DNA of 64,000 nt, from positions 1-64,000 of the forward strand of contig NZ_MKZO01000030.1 of assembly GCF_001941965.1 (NCBI RefSeq), in the 5' to 3' direction. Positions 19,608 to 28,892 of the stretch are shown piece by piece. The notes under the pieces were generated by a model that was not told the origin of the DNA, did no database searches, and saw only the letters and a list, made by a program, of their open reading frames with translations. The position numbers and the translations under genes were made by a program. The DNA is from Pseudomonas putida. Lineage in GTDB: Bacteria; Pseudomonadota; Gammaproteobacteria; Pseudomonadales; Pseudomonadaceae. The stretch's first letter is position 1, and each line of letters begins with the position of its first letter.

Positions 19608-21305
19608 CTAAAAGCCTTTACCCTTCTTGGACGACACCCTCGGCCTTATGCAGGCAGTGCGGTACAACGACGATTGAGTCACGCTTCGTTGCTCCGACAA
19701 CAGTTTCTCCTGAGCCCATTGCAGACGCCGACGATGAAACTGCTCAGCAGACTCGCATTCCTGCTCCAATGCTCCCGCACAGAGTGGGAGTTTGGCGAGT
19801 TGCTTCTCGAACCGCGACAGTGCGTTGAGCTCCCTACCAATCCTGGTACGCGATACTCGAACGGGTTTTCCAGATACTGCTCGAAGCCTCTGAGCACAAC
19901 TTCTGATCTGCTCAGCAAGTTCCGCGTCGAGGACAACGAATACGCCGGCACTATGCGCCCGGCCTCCGTGGGCATTGCGATGCTCCGCGATGCAGTCCGT
20001 AAGCCATGCGCGATCGCATCGATAGAGCCACGCATAATCACGACATTCGCGAGCCTGGAGCCGACGATGAGCCTCCTCAAAGGCTGTTCGCCGCTGCCGG
20101 CGCTCGTTTAAAAATCTCGCTTCTCGCCAGGCGCTCGGACCACCTTCCACGGCGCGGATGGCCCGATAAACGTAAACCACGGACACATTCAGCGAGTCGG
20201 CGATCCTCAATGCATCGTGTCCGGAAAGCGCTAGCTTCCAAACTGCCGCTGGCAGACCATCCAGCTCTTCAACTCTGGGACTCGCCACCCTCAGGTGTGA
20301 TGAGCGGACCTCAATTGGCAGTGCTCTCCCCTCCCTGGGCAATAGCAGCTCCCCAGTGTGTGGGATGCTTGCCAGTTCAACTTTCAAAGCGCTGGCCAGC
20401 AAGATGTACTTGAGAGGATGGTGGGTGCCTCTGGGCCTTCGAAGCAGCTTGGTAACCCAAGTCGCAGGCAGTCCTGGAGAGGCCTCACGAAGAATCGAAT
20501 ACTCCCCTGCGACCGGGAGTTCGTTGAAAAAACTGTTCATATGCGCAGCCAAACGGCACAGATCCAACCGATGCGCTTCACCGCAAGCCAGATCAAGAGC
20601 TGCAGCGCCTTGCAGGAGAAAGGATTGCACTACAGTAGCGGCTAGCGGACCTAGACGTGAACGGAGCAATTGCTGTGAGTTCAATGCGACCTGGTGCAAC
20701 CTGGGGACGTACTCTTGGGCAACCTCCAGTTGGACTGAATGGCCTTGTACTTCGTCATCGTCTGGAAGATTGAGCTGTCGTGAGTTTCGGCTATGCCAGC
20801 CGTGATCCACTACCTTTAGCAACTGGCAATGGTCGGGACATACCAAAACACCGGGTAGTTGGTGGGTTCGATGCCAGTAGGCCGCCCCATCCCGAGCGAT
20901 ATCTTCGTCGATACACAGGGGACAAAACCGCACTCTCGAAGCGCCCTCGATCCGACTGGCATTGATGCCCAATTTCAGCATCAGTCCTTTACCATCTACC
21001 GCCATCACGCCCTGAGCGTGCTGCATTTGGTCATGGGTGAGGAAGGGTGCGTAGTAAGGCAACACGGTATGCAGCTCGATGATTCGAGCAACGGAGAGAT
21101 CAGTGCCGTGGGGAAGTAACTCGGCCAAATCAGCCAACCGACTCGGAAACGCCACGTTCTGCGTAAACGAGGCCGCGGCGAGCTCGCCAGCGAAGGCAGC
21201 TTTACGGCTACCTCCACAAAGCCGGGCGTATCGAGAGAGGACACTGTGAAGTGTCTCGTCGAGAAAAGCTGCTGGGAAGAAATGGAATTTGAGCCCCATC
21301 TCCAT
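19608..21305 (-). CDS. tnsD: TnsD, attTn7 target-selection protein
   Basis: The product is 565 residues with an N-terminal TniQ domain (FHFFPAAFLDETLHSVLSRY), zinc ligands C128-x2-C131 and C156-x2-H159, the YWHRTHQLPGVLVCPDH signature, and a long C-terminal TnsD region. That region contains DYAWLYRCDRAWLTDC, the Y.WL...D..WL text conserved in TnsD. TnsD binds the 3' end of glmS and recruits TnsC, and the element sits next to glmS as expected. It follows tnsC by nine bases. The two possible starts (codons 1 and 3) both have poor ribosome-site spacing, so translation is probably coupled to tnsC. Confidence 0.92.
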   Translation of the reverse strand: MEMGLKFHFFPAAFLDETLHSVLSRYARLCGGSRKAAFAGELAAASFTQNVAFPSRLADLAELLPHGTDLSVARIIELHTVLPYYAPFLTHDQMQHAQGVMAVDGKGLMLKLGINASRIEGASRVRFCPLCIDEDIARDGAAYWHRTHQLPGVLVCPDHCQLLKVVDHGWHSRNSRQLNLPDDDEVQGHSVQLEVAQEYVPRLHQVALNSQQLLRSRLGPLAATVVQSFLLQGAAALDLACGEAHRLDLCRLAAHMNSFFNELPVAGEYSILREASPGLPATWVTKLLRRPRGTHHPLKYILLASALKVELASIPHTGELLLPREGRALPIEVRSSHLRVASPRVEELDGLPAAVWKLALSGHDALRIADSLNVSVVYVYRAIRAVEGGPSAWREARFLNERRQRRTAFEEAHRRLQARECRDYAWLYRCDRAWLTDCIAEHRNAHGGRAHSAGVFVVLDAELAEQIRSCAQRLRAVSGKPVRVSRTRIGRELNALSRFEKQLAKLPLCAGALEQECESAEQFHRRRLQWAQEKLLSEQRSVTQSSLYRTACIRPRVSSKKGKGF

Positions 21306-21314
21306 ACCCTCGAA

Positions 21315-22784
21315 TCATGATTTACGGTAGCTTGGTGAAAACTCAAAGAGGTCCGTAGAGATCCAACCAGCTGACTTCAGCGCTGCCAGGGTGTCAGGCT
21401 GTTGACTCAAGGCCTTTGCCTCCGATGATTCCACAGCAACAGCTGCGGGCGCGGTAGGAGCTGTAGGCTTACTCTCTACAGCTGTGGGAGCCTGGGTCTC
21501 CGGCTTAGAGTGCGGCGTCACACCACGCAGCAATGCAATACGCTCTGAGCGAGGGAGTCCGTCAAACGCCATCATGGCTATCAGCTGCTCCTCGATAGGA
21601 AGCAAGTCGTCGAACTGCCGCATACGTGCAGGGTTGCGGCTGCGTAAAGCCGAGATAGCCGGTTTGAGAATCTGCATCTTGGCATTACTGACCTGGGTAA
21701 TTATCTCGGCAGTCAGACACTCAACACCGCTCTGAATAGCATATCGCTGGCTAAGTACCAAAATCTTAACCAAAAAGTCCGTTACGCCTTGGGTGTGCTC
21801 GTACAGCGCGTCGAAAATTTTGGGAGTGAGTTCAGCCTGCTGCTTGCACCATTGATAACTCCAGAGGTTCTGAACCAGAAACTGCCACTCTTCATCATCT
21901 TTCTCGAATCGCTTGAATTCGACCATACCGCCACCGCAACTGCGCCGTGCAACACGCATAACGTCAGAGAACAGGCTGATCATCGAATTCGTACCGATGA
22001 ACACGACAGGAATTCCGATATTGTTTACGAGGTGGAGGAAGAAGTTGAGCATGCTGTCCTTCCCACCCGTCTTCGCCAAGTGAAGGTTCTGAAGCTCATC
22101 AATAAGCAAAGCACCAATGTAGAACGTGCTGGCGACCTGCTCCATCTGCTGCAGCGCATCGTCGATGTTCCTGTACCGATGTCGCTTGTGATAATCCGCA
22201 TCTCCCAGTGCCTTACCAACGGCATGGAAAAACTGTCGGCAAAATCCAGCAAGCGAGCCATCTCGCGGACAATCCAGCTTGAGCCACGTGATTTGTGTTT
22301 GGACGAACTGCTTGCCCTCAAAACGCTCATGCCGAATCGTCTGTGGATAAAGGCTCAAAATGGCGTGCAGAGCAGTGGACTTCCCAATTCCACTCAAGCC
22401 TACAACACTGAACGAGTCAGCGGTCGACTTGAATGAGTCATGGTAACGCTGGGCCCCTGACAGGGAATGTAGATGCCTTACCGTGGTAGGTGAGGTTGGG
22501 TTGCGTCCAACGTATCCCCGGCGGATCAGCAGGGAAATCATGGACTCCAGCTCCAAATGCAGCAGGAAAGGTTGAACGACTGTCCTCAAGCGCTCGATGC
22601 AGTGAACCCGTGTTGCACCGTCGAGATCAAGCTCTGCGGGTGTAACTGGCTCGGGGAAATTCGATATCAAATCGATAGCATCCGTATCAACAAGAATCGG
22701 CGGCAGAGCTTCGATCAAGGGGTTTCCCGCGTACTCAGCGATCGCTTGTTTGGTATAGCTCGCAAAAATTTGTGCGCCTTTCAT
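21315..22784 (-). CDS. tnsC: TnsC, AAA+ transposition regulator
   Basis: This 489-residue ATPase links target selection (TnsD/TniQ) to the TnsAB transposase. The AAA+ core has Walker A GLSGIGKST at 129-137 and Walker B ALLIDE at 225-230. A conserved IPVVFIGTNSM sensor region follows. The C-terminus is a Pro/Ala/Thr-rich tail (…KPETQAPTAVESKPTAPTAP). The start overlaps the tnsB stop by four bases (ATGA), which indicates coupled translation. Confidence 0.93.
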   Translation of the reverse strand: MKGAQIFASYTKQAIAEYAGNPLIEALPPILVDTDAIDLISNFPEPVTPAELDLDGATRVHCIERLRTVVQPFLLHLELESMISLLIRRGYVGRNPTSPTTVRHLHSLSGAQRYHDSFKSTADSFSVVGLSGIGKSTALHAILSLYPQTIRHERFEGKQFVQTQITWLKLDCPRDGSLAGFCRQFFHAVGKALGDADYHKRHRYRNIDDALQQMEQVASTFYIGALLIDELQNLHLAKTGGKDSMLNFFLHLVNNIGIPVVFIGTNSMISLFSDVMRVARRSCGGGMVEFKRFEKDDEEWQFLVQNLWSYQWCKQQAELTPKIFDALYEHTQGVTDFLVKILVLSQRYAIQSGVECLTAEIITQVSNAKMQILKPAISALRSRNPARMRQFDDLLPIEEQLIAMMAFDGLPRSERIALLRGVTPHSKPETQAPTAVESKPTAPTAPAAVAVESSEAKALSQQPDTLAALKSAGWISTDLFEFSPSYRKS

Positions 22785-24949
22785 TGAGTTTTCCCCGGCC
22801 GCGTTCTTTTAAGGAGATCGATCACCTGCGCGCGGCGAGGTCCCGCATACGAATCATGCGTAATTAAAGGTGTGTCGGCAGCGGGTTTTGCAGGCTCGGC
22901 ACGGACGCCATCAGGAACAAACGCATTCTCGCGCTCACGCTCCCGTTCCTCGGACCGGTTTTGGCGGATATTACCCACCGCCTCAGCCTTGGTGCTGGCA
23001 GCTGGTTCATCCTTTCGCTCGGCCCGCGCATTGCTGATGATTTGTTCGACCGTGTCGACCAAGCTCACACGGCTCTCCAGCTCCGCGCGTTTATGAGATG
23101 GGGGCAACTGTCGATACGCTTCCAAAAGATCGTAGATTTCATCCGAACGGTAGTCGGCGTACTTGAAGTCCGAGCCTCGAAGGTCACAGCGGACGAACTG
23201 CTTGTTCTCACCCTGAATCCAGATATGCGCCGCGGAATTCGGATCAAACCGACAGTCAATCGACCAGACACCATTACGTCGAGCCTTGGCAAACCAGTTC
23301 TCTTTGATGGCGAGCTCGCAAACATAGTGCATTCCGCGAAAGAGCATGCCGCCCTTTTGCACGGTGGCTCGTTCGCGAGGCAGCAGGTGGAGATAGATCA
23401 ATTCGTCAGGCCGGTTATTGGCGTGAATCAGGTCATTCTCCAAAGCCCAGGTCCATATGCCCGTCGGAGTAGGCTCGACGCCATCGTTCATCATCGCCTG
23501 TGTGAGGCGATCCGGCTGCCGATGAAAACGGTTGTAATGAAGAACGGACTCAATGACGATCTGGGTAAATTCCTTCAGGTTCAGCGTGGCATCGAGTCGA
23601 CAGTCCCGCTCGCCCCGCTCTTTATCTCGTGCGGCAACGCCGCCTGGAAGCCACCTGATATCGGTTAGATCATTGAGGATACCGAATCGACTTTCGACCA
23701 TGGGCTTCCAATCTGGTCTGTACGGAGGTGCCGTACCCATCTCGATGCCCAAGCCGCTTGCCAGCCCTTCTGCTGCAAGGGACAGCATCTCGCCCCGGTC
23801 GGCGTAGATCTGATGTGGCAAATGATGACAGTCCCAATCACCGGGGGCGATCTCGACACCGTTCTTCGCACAGAACTCCACCTTGGAGGTAAAGGCGTTG
23901 AACAATGCCTGCCGAGCGCCGTTCCAGCTAGGCCCCTCCAGGCCGACATAGAGACCAACAATCATTCCCGAGAAGCTGTCCACAACGACGTATACCACCG
24001 GACGACCGATAGTCATCCGCCGCGAGTAGCTGTTAACCAGGTAGATGTCCGCAATCGTCGCGTCGATCTCAAACTGGTGGCACGGGCCACGAAGCCAATC
24101 GCGAACAGTGCCTGCGATTGGGCGGCAATCCTTAAGCCACTTCGTCAACCCTTTACGCCCACGATCAGTTTCAATTTCATCAAAAAACTGCTTTCCCCAG
24201 TAGTCGAACTGAGTGAATGTTGGAATTTCCGATTCCGGAAGAAGTCGTACCCGATTTTCCGAGTTTTTCGAAAGATCCTTTACAGAATAAAATTTCTTAA
24301 GCATCTTGTCGTAAGCAATACGAAGAGATGATGTTTTATTTTTTGCATAAAGCGCATAACCTACTTTTATGCATCGCTTATCAATAGCACTGAGCAATTT
24401 ACAAGGGGATACAAGTACCCCCTGAAATTTTGGTTTCCGTCCTGGTCGTACGCCAGGCGAGTAGTTTCTGTTCGCCACTCCTACAGCCGAATAGTTCTTA
24501 AGAAACGCATTTCTTACCTGACCATAAAACCAGTATCGATACAGTAAGCGGTAAATGGTCTTTCGCTGGATACCCAGCTCAGCGGCCCTGTTCCCAACCA
24601 GCCGGCCCATCTCGCCCTGCACGAAAATCTGTCCTGGATAAGCCGGGTCTAGGAGAGGCTCGATAATTGCCCACTTCTCATCTCGATCACGCTTAGTGCT
24701 GTCATCGAGGTCATCCTCCAGAACGAGCAGAAACTCAGGCACGGCAGTCACTACCGGCTTGGTGTCGCCAGACTCTAACGACAGCCTGAGCTCCTCAAGG
24801 CCCAAAGGATAAGGTTTACCTGGCGGCTCGGTCAGAGCTATCACCATTACGGCGTCCTGAGCCTCAATGAGGTGAAGAACTCTAACCATGGACGAGATCA
24901 CAGAGTGTTCCGTTACAGGTTCAAACACCTCATTCACTGAAATATTCAT
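22781..24949 (-). CDS. tnsB: TnsB, DDE transposase
   Basis: This 722-residue retroviral-integrase-type transposase binds the element's ends and makes the 3' cuts and strand transfer. N-terminal helix-turn-helix DNA-binding regions (about residues 85-160, including GIQRKTIYRLLYRYW) precede the rve catalytic core. The catalytic triad is D296 (FEIDAT), D384 (IYADRGE) and E419 (MVESRF). A C-terminal Mu-type domain and a charged tail (REKKDEP-like stretch near 640-690) would contact TnsC. It overlaps tnsA and tnsC by four bases on each side. The frame is intact. Confidence 0.95.
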   Translation of the reverse strand: MNISVNEVFEPVTEHSVISSMVRVLHLIEAQDAVMVIALTEPPGKPYPLGLEELRLSLESGDTKPVVTAVPEFLLVLEDDLDDSTKRDRDEKWAIIEPLLDPAYPGQIFVQGEMGRLVGNRAAELGIQRKTIYRLLYRYWFYGQVRNAFLKNYSAVGVANRNYSPGVRPGRKPKFQGVLVSPCKLLSAIDKRCIKVGYALYAKNKTSSLRIAYDKMLKKFYSVKDLSKNSENRVRLLPESEIPTFTQFDYWGKQFFDEIETDRGRKGLTKWLKDCRPIAGTVRDWLRGPCHQFEIDATIADIYLVNSYSRRMTIGRPVVYVVVDSFSGMIVGLYVGLEGPSWNGARQALFNAFTSKVEFCAKNGVEIAPGDWDCHHLPHQIYADRGEMLSLAAEGLASGLGIEMGTAPPYRPDWKPMVESRFGILNDLTDIRWLPGGVAARDKERGERDCRLDATLNLKEFTQIVIESVLHYNRFHRQPDRLTQAMMNDGVEPTPTGIWTWALENDLIHANNRPDELIYLHLLPRERATVQKGGMLFRGMHYVCELAIKENWFAKARRNGVWSIDCRFDPNSAAHIWIQGENKQFVRCDLRGSDFKYADYRSDEIYDLLEAYRQLPPSHKRAELESRVSLVDTVEQIISNARAERKDEPAASTKAEAVGNIRQNRSEERERERENAFVPDGVRAEPAKPAADTPLITHDSYAGPRRAQVIDLLKRTRPGKTQ

Positions 24950-25803
24950 GATAATTTCTCAATGAATGAGGTCATCTCGGCGGGATAAACTACCTTGAGA
25001 TCTGGTAACGGCGATTTGAGGTGAAGCGGAGCGCTGCTCAAATCGACCTGAATCATCTTGCTCCAGATAAGATGGAAGAACATGTCCCGCGCCTCGGTAT
25101 ACGGTATAGACAAACGGGTTGCGATTTTTCGCAAAGACTCAGATGTCGACCAAGGGTAAGCCTTACTAGCCTCAAGGATTTCGAGAAAATCGGAGTGCAG
25201 AGATGAACTCATCAGAGGCCGGGGTAGCCGTGCATATTGTCTCAACAGCCCGAGATTCTTAATCAGATTAGGTGTGAACAACTCCTCGGTGACAATGCTC
25301 CAGTCCACGTCCTGGCTCATCCAGAATCGTCTCTCAATCTCCAATTTCTCCAATGTCCGGACAGAGTCCTCCCCGACGAGATCTTGCTGATACTTGATTG
25401 TCCTTGCGACGGACCTGAAATCCCCATTCGGCTGCTTCACGGTCAAAAGGAAGTCTGTCGTCATGACTAGCGGGAGGGTGGTTCCTTTGTATCTCGGATA
25501 TCGGACACCAATTGCCCGGGCAATTGCTTGGGTGCTTTCCACCTGGAGCAGCGGATACTGCTCACGGATGTCCACGACGTCTTCAGAGAATTCGCAAACC
25601 AGGAAAAAGGCGCGTTCGAGATCGGACAAAAAGTGATGTATACGATCGATTTTCACGCCTTGGATTTTGTGAGACCGCCCCCGCGACGGGACGTCCTGTA
25701 CACGCAACCAGGGCACGTAACTGGCTCCGGCTCCGGCACCAAATCCGTTGGCAATGTGCCGTTCAATATCCTGCTTCGAAGCAAACCTACGACCGCGCAA
25801 CAC
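24946..25803 (-). CDS. tnsA: TnsA, restriction-type endonuclease of the transposase
   Basis: This 285-residue protein makes the 5' cuts at the transposon ends, so that with TnsB the element moves by cut-and-paste. The nuclease core shows E63 (DLERAF), D117 (TTDFLL) and K137 (RTIKY), matching the E-D-K catalytic set of Tn7 TnsA. The family text VVDIREQYPL (76-85) and LEKLEIERRFW (151-161) are present, and a winged-helix C-terminal domain follows. It is the first gene of tnsABC(D), starting about 190 bp inside the right end, so its promoter overlaps or neighbours the TnsB-binding repeats. Confidence 0.93.
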   Translation of the reverse strand: MLRGRRFASKQDIERHIANGFGAGAGASYVPWLRVQDVPSRGRSHKIQGVKIDRIHHFLSDLERAFFLVCEFSEDVVDIREQYPLLQVESTQAIARAIGVRYPRYKGTTLPLVMTTDFLLTVKQPNGDFRSVARTIKYQQDLVGEDSVRTLEKLEIERRFWMSQDVDWSIVTEELFTPNLIKNLGLLRQYARLPRPLMSSSLHSDFLEILEASKAYPWSTSESLRKIATRLSIPYTEARDMFFHLIWSKMIQVDLSSAPLHLKSPLPDLKVVYPAEMTSFIEKLS

Positions 25804-25961
25804 TGCCTCCTCAGACCAAACGAAGCGCTGTACCTCACATTCAAAAAAATAGTTCTAGGAAAACACCGCCCACGAGGAGCTGCTCAGAGGGTCGTACCTA
25901 GACTACTCCGGCTGAAAAGCGAAGCAGCTAATCCGGACCAATGGCGTGGTCCAGAAACGGG

Positions 25962-25985
25962 AAACCCCCGTAAATACGGGGGTTT
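25962..25985. terminator. Symmetric hairpin between tnsA and the right end
   Basis: Perfect 9-bp arms AAACCCCCG/CGGGGGTTT enclose a TAAATA loop. Being symmetric, with A/T on both sides, it can stop transcription in either direction. It would block glmS read-through into tnsA. It lies six bases inside the TnsB repeats. Confidence 0.65.
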
Positions 25986-25990
25986 GCGCG

Positions 25991-26050
25991 TTGTGTCAAA
26001 CTTTAATAGCTTGTGTCAAACTTTATTATTTTGTGTCAATCTTTATTATT
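25991..26050. repeat. Three tandem 20-bp TnsB-binding repeats (right end)
   Basis: Exact 20-bp periods start at 25991, 26011 and 26031, each beginning TTGTGTCAA followed by CTTTA and T/A bases. On the complementary strand each reads ATAATAAAG…TTGACACAA, close to the Tn7 TnsB-site core AATAAAGT. The last repeat is eight bases from the inferred terminus, matching the spacing in Tn7. Confidence 0.85.
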
Positions 26051-26058
26051 CAAAGCCA

Positions 26059-26081
26059 TCGAACGCTTCAGTTCCTGCCCT
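26059..26081. other. attTn7 insertion point downstream of glmS
   Basis: If the element ends at 26058 (terminal TGGCTTTG read inward), 23 bp of host sequence separate it from the glmS stop. The first five (TCGAA, 26059-26063) would be the expected Tn7-type 5-bp target duplication. The other copy is outside the window. The exact boundary may be off by a few bases because the canonical TGT end is not seen. Confidence 0.65.
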
Positions 26082-27917
26082 TTACTCGACAGTCACCGAC
26101 TTCGCCAGATTCCGCGGCTGATCCACATCAGTCCCCTTCAACACCGCCACGTAATACGAAAGCAACTGTAGCGGAATGGTGTACAGAATCGGCGCCAGCG
26201 CATCAGCGATATGCGGCATGGCGATCACGTGAGTGCCTTCGCCATTGCTCATCCCCGCCTGCTCATCAGCGAACACCACCAACTGACCACCACGGGCACG
26301 CACTTCCTGCAGGTTGGACTTGAGCTTCTCCAGCAGTTCGTTGTTCGGCGCGACAGTGACCACCGGCATGTCGTCATCTACCAGTGCCAGCGGGCCGTGT
26401 TTCAGCTCGCCCGCCGGGTAGGCTTCGGCGTGGATATAGGAGATTTCCTTGAGCTTCAGGGCACCTTCCATCGCCACCGGGAACTGCGCGCCGCGGCCGA
26501 GGAACAGGGTGTGGTGCTTGTCGGCGAACAGCTCGGAGATCTTCTCGACCGTGGCGTCCATCGCCAGGGCTTCACCAAGGCGTACCGGCAGGCGACGCAG
26601 TTGCTCGACCAGCTCGGCTTCGACGCCGGCACCGAGGGTGCCACGCACCTGACCCAGGGCCAGGGTCAGCAGCATCAGCGAGACCAGCTGGGTGGTGAAG
26701 GCCTTGGTCGAGGCGACGCCGATTTCCGGACCGGCCAGGGTCAGCAGGGTCAGGTCGGATTCGCGCACCAGCGAGCTGATGCCGACGTTGCAGATCGCCA
26801 GGCTGCCGAGGAAGCCCAGTTCCTTGGCATTGCGCAGGGCGGCCAGGGTGTCGGCGGTTTCGCCGGACTGGGAGATGGAGACGAACAGGGTGTCCGGCTG
26901 CACCACCACCTTGCGGTAGCGGAATTCGCTGGCGACTTCGACCTGGCAAGGAATGCCGGCCAGTTCTTCCAGCCAGTAACGGGCAACCATGCCGGCGTGG
27001 TAGCTGGTACCACAGGCGACGATCTGCACGTTGCGCACCTTGGCGAACAGCTCGGCCGCATTCGGACCGAAGGCCTGGACCATCACGTGATCGGCGCCCA
27101 GGCGACCTTCCAGGGTGCGCTGGACCACGGTGGGCTGCTCGTGGATTTCCTTGAGCATGAAGTGACGGTACGCGCCCTTGTCAGCCGCTTCCGCACCTTC
27201 GTGGTATTGCACGGTTTCACGCTGGACCGCGACACCGTTGGCGTCCCAGATACGCACCTGCTCACGCTGGATCTCGGCGATATCGCCCTCCTCCAGGTAC
27301 ATGAAGCGGTCGGTGACCTGGCGCAGGGCCAGTTGGTCGGAAGCCAGGAAGTTCTCGCCCAGGCCCAGGCCGATTACCAGCGGGCTGCCGCTGCGGGCGG
27401 CGACCAGGCGGTCAGGCTGCTTGGCACTGATCACGGCCAGGCCGTAGGCGCCATGCAGTTGCTTGACCACGGCCTTGAGGGCGTCGGCCAGGTCGGGAAC
27501 GGTCTTCAGGGTGTGGTGCAGCAGGTGCACGATCACTTCGGTGTCGGTTTCCGAACTGAACACGTAGCCCAGGGACTTCAGGTTCTCGCGCAGGACTTCG
27601 TGGTTCTCGATGATGCCGTTGTGCACCACCGCCAGCTCGTTGCCGGAGAAGTGCGGGTGGGCGTTGTGTTCGGTCGGTGCACCGTGGGTGGCCCAGCGGG
27701 TGTGGGCGATACCCAGCTGGCCAGCCAGCGGATCGGCCGCCACGGCCGCCTGCAGTTCGCTGACCTTGCCGATGCGCCGACGGCGCTCCAGGCTGCCCTG
27801 CTGGGTATAGACGGCCAGGCCGGCGCTGTCATAGCCGCGGTACTCGAGACGCTTGAGGCCTTCGATCAGAATGGCGGTGATATTACGCTCGGCGACGGCG
27901 CCAACGATTCCACACAT
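26082..27917 (-). CDS. glmS: Glutamine-fructose-6-phosphate aminotransferase
   Basis: This cytosolic enzyme makes glucosamine-6-phosphate, the first step to UDP-GlcNAc for peptidoglycan and LPS. It is 611 residues. The N-terminal glutamine amidotransferase starts MCGIVGAV with catalytic Cys2, and two SIS sugar-isomerase domains follow ([31 protein letters not shown]), with the C-terminal motif [10 protein letters not shown]. The frame opens ten codons earlier, but Cys must follow the initiator Met, so 27917 is the start. It begins three bases after the DeoR-type gene. Its 3' end is the TnsD recognition sequence and remains intact next to the inserted element. Confidence 0.97.
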   Translation of the reverse strand: MCGIVGAVAERNITAILIEGLKRLEYRGYDSAGLAVYTQQGSLERRRRIGKVSELQAAVAADPLAGQLGIAHTRWATHGAPTEHNAHPHFSGNELAVVHNGIIENHEVLRENLKSLGYVFSSETDTEVIVHLLHHTLKTVPDLADALKAVVKQLHGAYGLAVISAKQPDRLVAARSGSPLVIGLGLGENFLASDQLALRQVTDRFMYLEEGDIAEIQREQVRIWDANGVAVQRETVQYHEGAEAADKGAYRHFMLKEIHEQPTVVQRTLEGRLGADHVMVQAFGPNAAELFAKVRNVQIVACGTSYHAGMVARYWLEELAGIPCQVEVASEFRYRKVVVQPDTLFVSISQSGETADTLAALRNAKELGFLGSLAICNVGISSLVRESDLTLLTLAGPEIGVASTKAFTTQLVSLMLLTLALGQVRGTLGAGVEAELVEQLRRLPVRLGEALAMDATVEKISELFADKHHTLFLGRGAQFPVAMEGALKLKEISYIHAEAYPAGELKHGPLALVDDDMPVVTVAPNNELLEKLKSNLQEVRARGGQLVVFADEQAGMSNGEGTHVIAMPHIADALAPILYTIPLQLLSYYVAVLKGTDVDQPRNLAKSVTVE

Positions 27918-27919
27918 AG

Positions 27920-28696
27920 TCAATGCTCCTGGCTGATAGCGGCACAAATCACGTTGATGCCGCGGGCTTCAATCTGTTCGCGTGCCTGACGGGGCAGGCT
28001 TTCATCGGTAATAAGGGTGCTCACGCTGCTCCACGGCAGCTCGAGGTTGGGGATCTTGCGCCCGACCTTGTCGGACTCGACCATCACGATCACTTCCCGC
28101 GCCACCTCCGCCATGACCCGGCTCAGGCCGAGCAACTCGTTGAAGGTGGTGGTGCCGCGAACCAGATCGATGCCGTCGGCACCGATGAACAGCTGGTCGA
28201 AGTCGTAGGACCGCAGCACCTGCTCGGCAACCTGGCCCTGGAAGGACTCGGAGTGCGGGTCCCAGGTGCCGCCGGTCATCAGCAGCACCGGTTCGTGTTC
28301 CAGTTCGCTGAGGGCGCGGGCAACATTCAGGGAATTGGTCATCACCACCAGGCCAGGCTGCAAGCCGAGCTCGGGGATCATCGCGGCAGTGGTACTGCCA
28401 CTGTCGATGATGATCCGCGCATGTTCGCGAATCCGCGCAACGGCGGCGCGAGCGATGGCTTGCTTGTATAGGGAAACCGGCTGGGCCTGGTCGGCGATCA
28501 GTTCCTGGGGCATGGTGACCGCGCCGCCATAACGGCGCAGCAGCAGGCCATTGCTTTCCAGGGCAGCGAGATCCTTTCGAATGGTCACTTCGGAAGTTTC
28601 GAAACGCTTGGCCAGCTCATCCACGCTCACTTCGCCCTGTTCATTGAGCAGAGCAAGAATGTTGTGGCGTCTTTGAGGTGTGTTTCGTTTCGACAT
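27920..28696 (-). CDS. DeoR-family transcriptional regulator upstream of glmS
   Basis: This is a 258-residue DeoR/GlpR-type repressor. The N-terminal helix-turn-helix ([20 protein letters not shown]) and the DeoR effector domain with the DSGSTT phosphosugar loop (about residue 117) and D..FIGADGID motif are clear. In Pseudomonas this gene regularly sits between glmU and glmS and is thought to sense an amino-sugar phosphate. It is nearly fused to glmS (three bases between stop and ATG), so the two are co-transcribed. Confidence 0.9.
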   Translation of the reverse strand: MSKRNTPQRRHNILALLNEQGEVSVDELAKRFETSEVTIRKDLAALESNGLLLRRYGGAVTMPQELIADQAQPVSLYKQAIARAAVARIREHARIIIDSGSTTAAMIPELGLQPGLVVMTNSLNVARALSELEHEPVLLMTGGTWDPHSESFQGQVAEQVLRSYDFDQLFIGADGIDLVRGTTTFNELLGLSRVMAEVAREVIVMVESDKVGRKIPNLELPWSSVSTLITDESLPRQAREQIEARGINVICAAISQEH

Positions 28697-28838
28697 TTGC
28701 GCTTAAGTTTCGGTTCGAAAGTTAATGACGGCAATCAAAACCTGAATCTTTCGTTGGGTCAAGCGCCAATTGGACAAAAGGCGATGTGGATAACATTCTT
28801 TGCACGGGTTGGCTTATCCACAGCACCGACATAAATGC

Positions 28839-28875
28839 AAAAGGCCGACTTATGCACAATGCAGGCCGGCCTTTT
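28839..28875 (-). terminator. glmU terminator
   Basis: AAAAGGCC (28839-28846) pairs with GGCCTTTT (28868-28875), extended by CG pairs, 18 bp past the glmU stop. In the glmU direction the stem ends in TTTTGC. A consensus DnaA box lies nearby at 28814-28822. Confidence 0.65.
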
Positions 28876-28892
28876 GTCACGCTGTGGACAAC

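Larger units (their letters stand above)
16004..26058 (-). mobile_element. Tn7-like transposon: transposition module and right end
   Basis: All genes face away from glmS on the minus strand: tnsA, tnsB, tnsC, tnsD, an mvaT-like gene, a microprotein, a tandem winged-helix gene and a second tniQ. Three TnsB-type repeats mark the right end at about 26058, 23 bp past the glmS stop. That is where TnsD-guided Tn7 elements insert. I found no matching repeats in inverted orientation to the left, so the left end is probably beyond position 1 and the metal cluster may be cargo; this is not proven. Neither tnsE nor any cas gene is present. The start given is only the left limit of the recognised tns-associated genes. 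Confidence 0.88.

Noticed and set aside
16004-26058. CRISPR-associated transposon
   Set aside because: Two TniQ proteins raised the idea, but there is no repeat-spacer array and no Cas protein anywhere in the window.
26211-27989. Plus-strand ORF of 592 codons opposite glmS
   Set aside because: It is the antisense shadow of a clear glmS gene; its low-complexity Gln/Gly/Asp text comes from GC-rich third codon positions.
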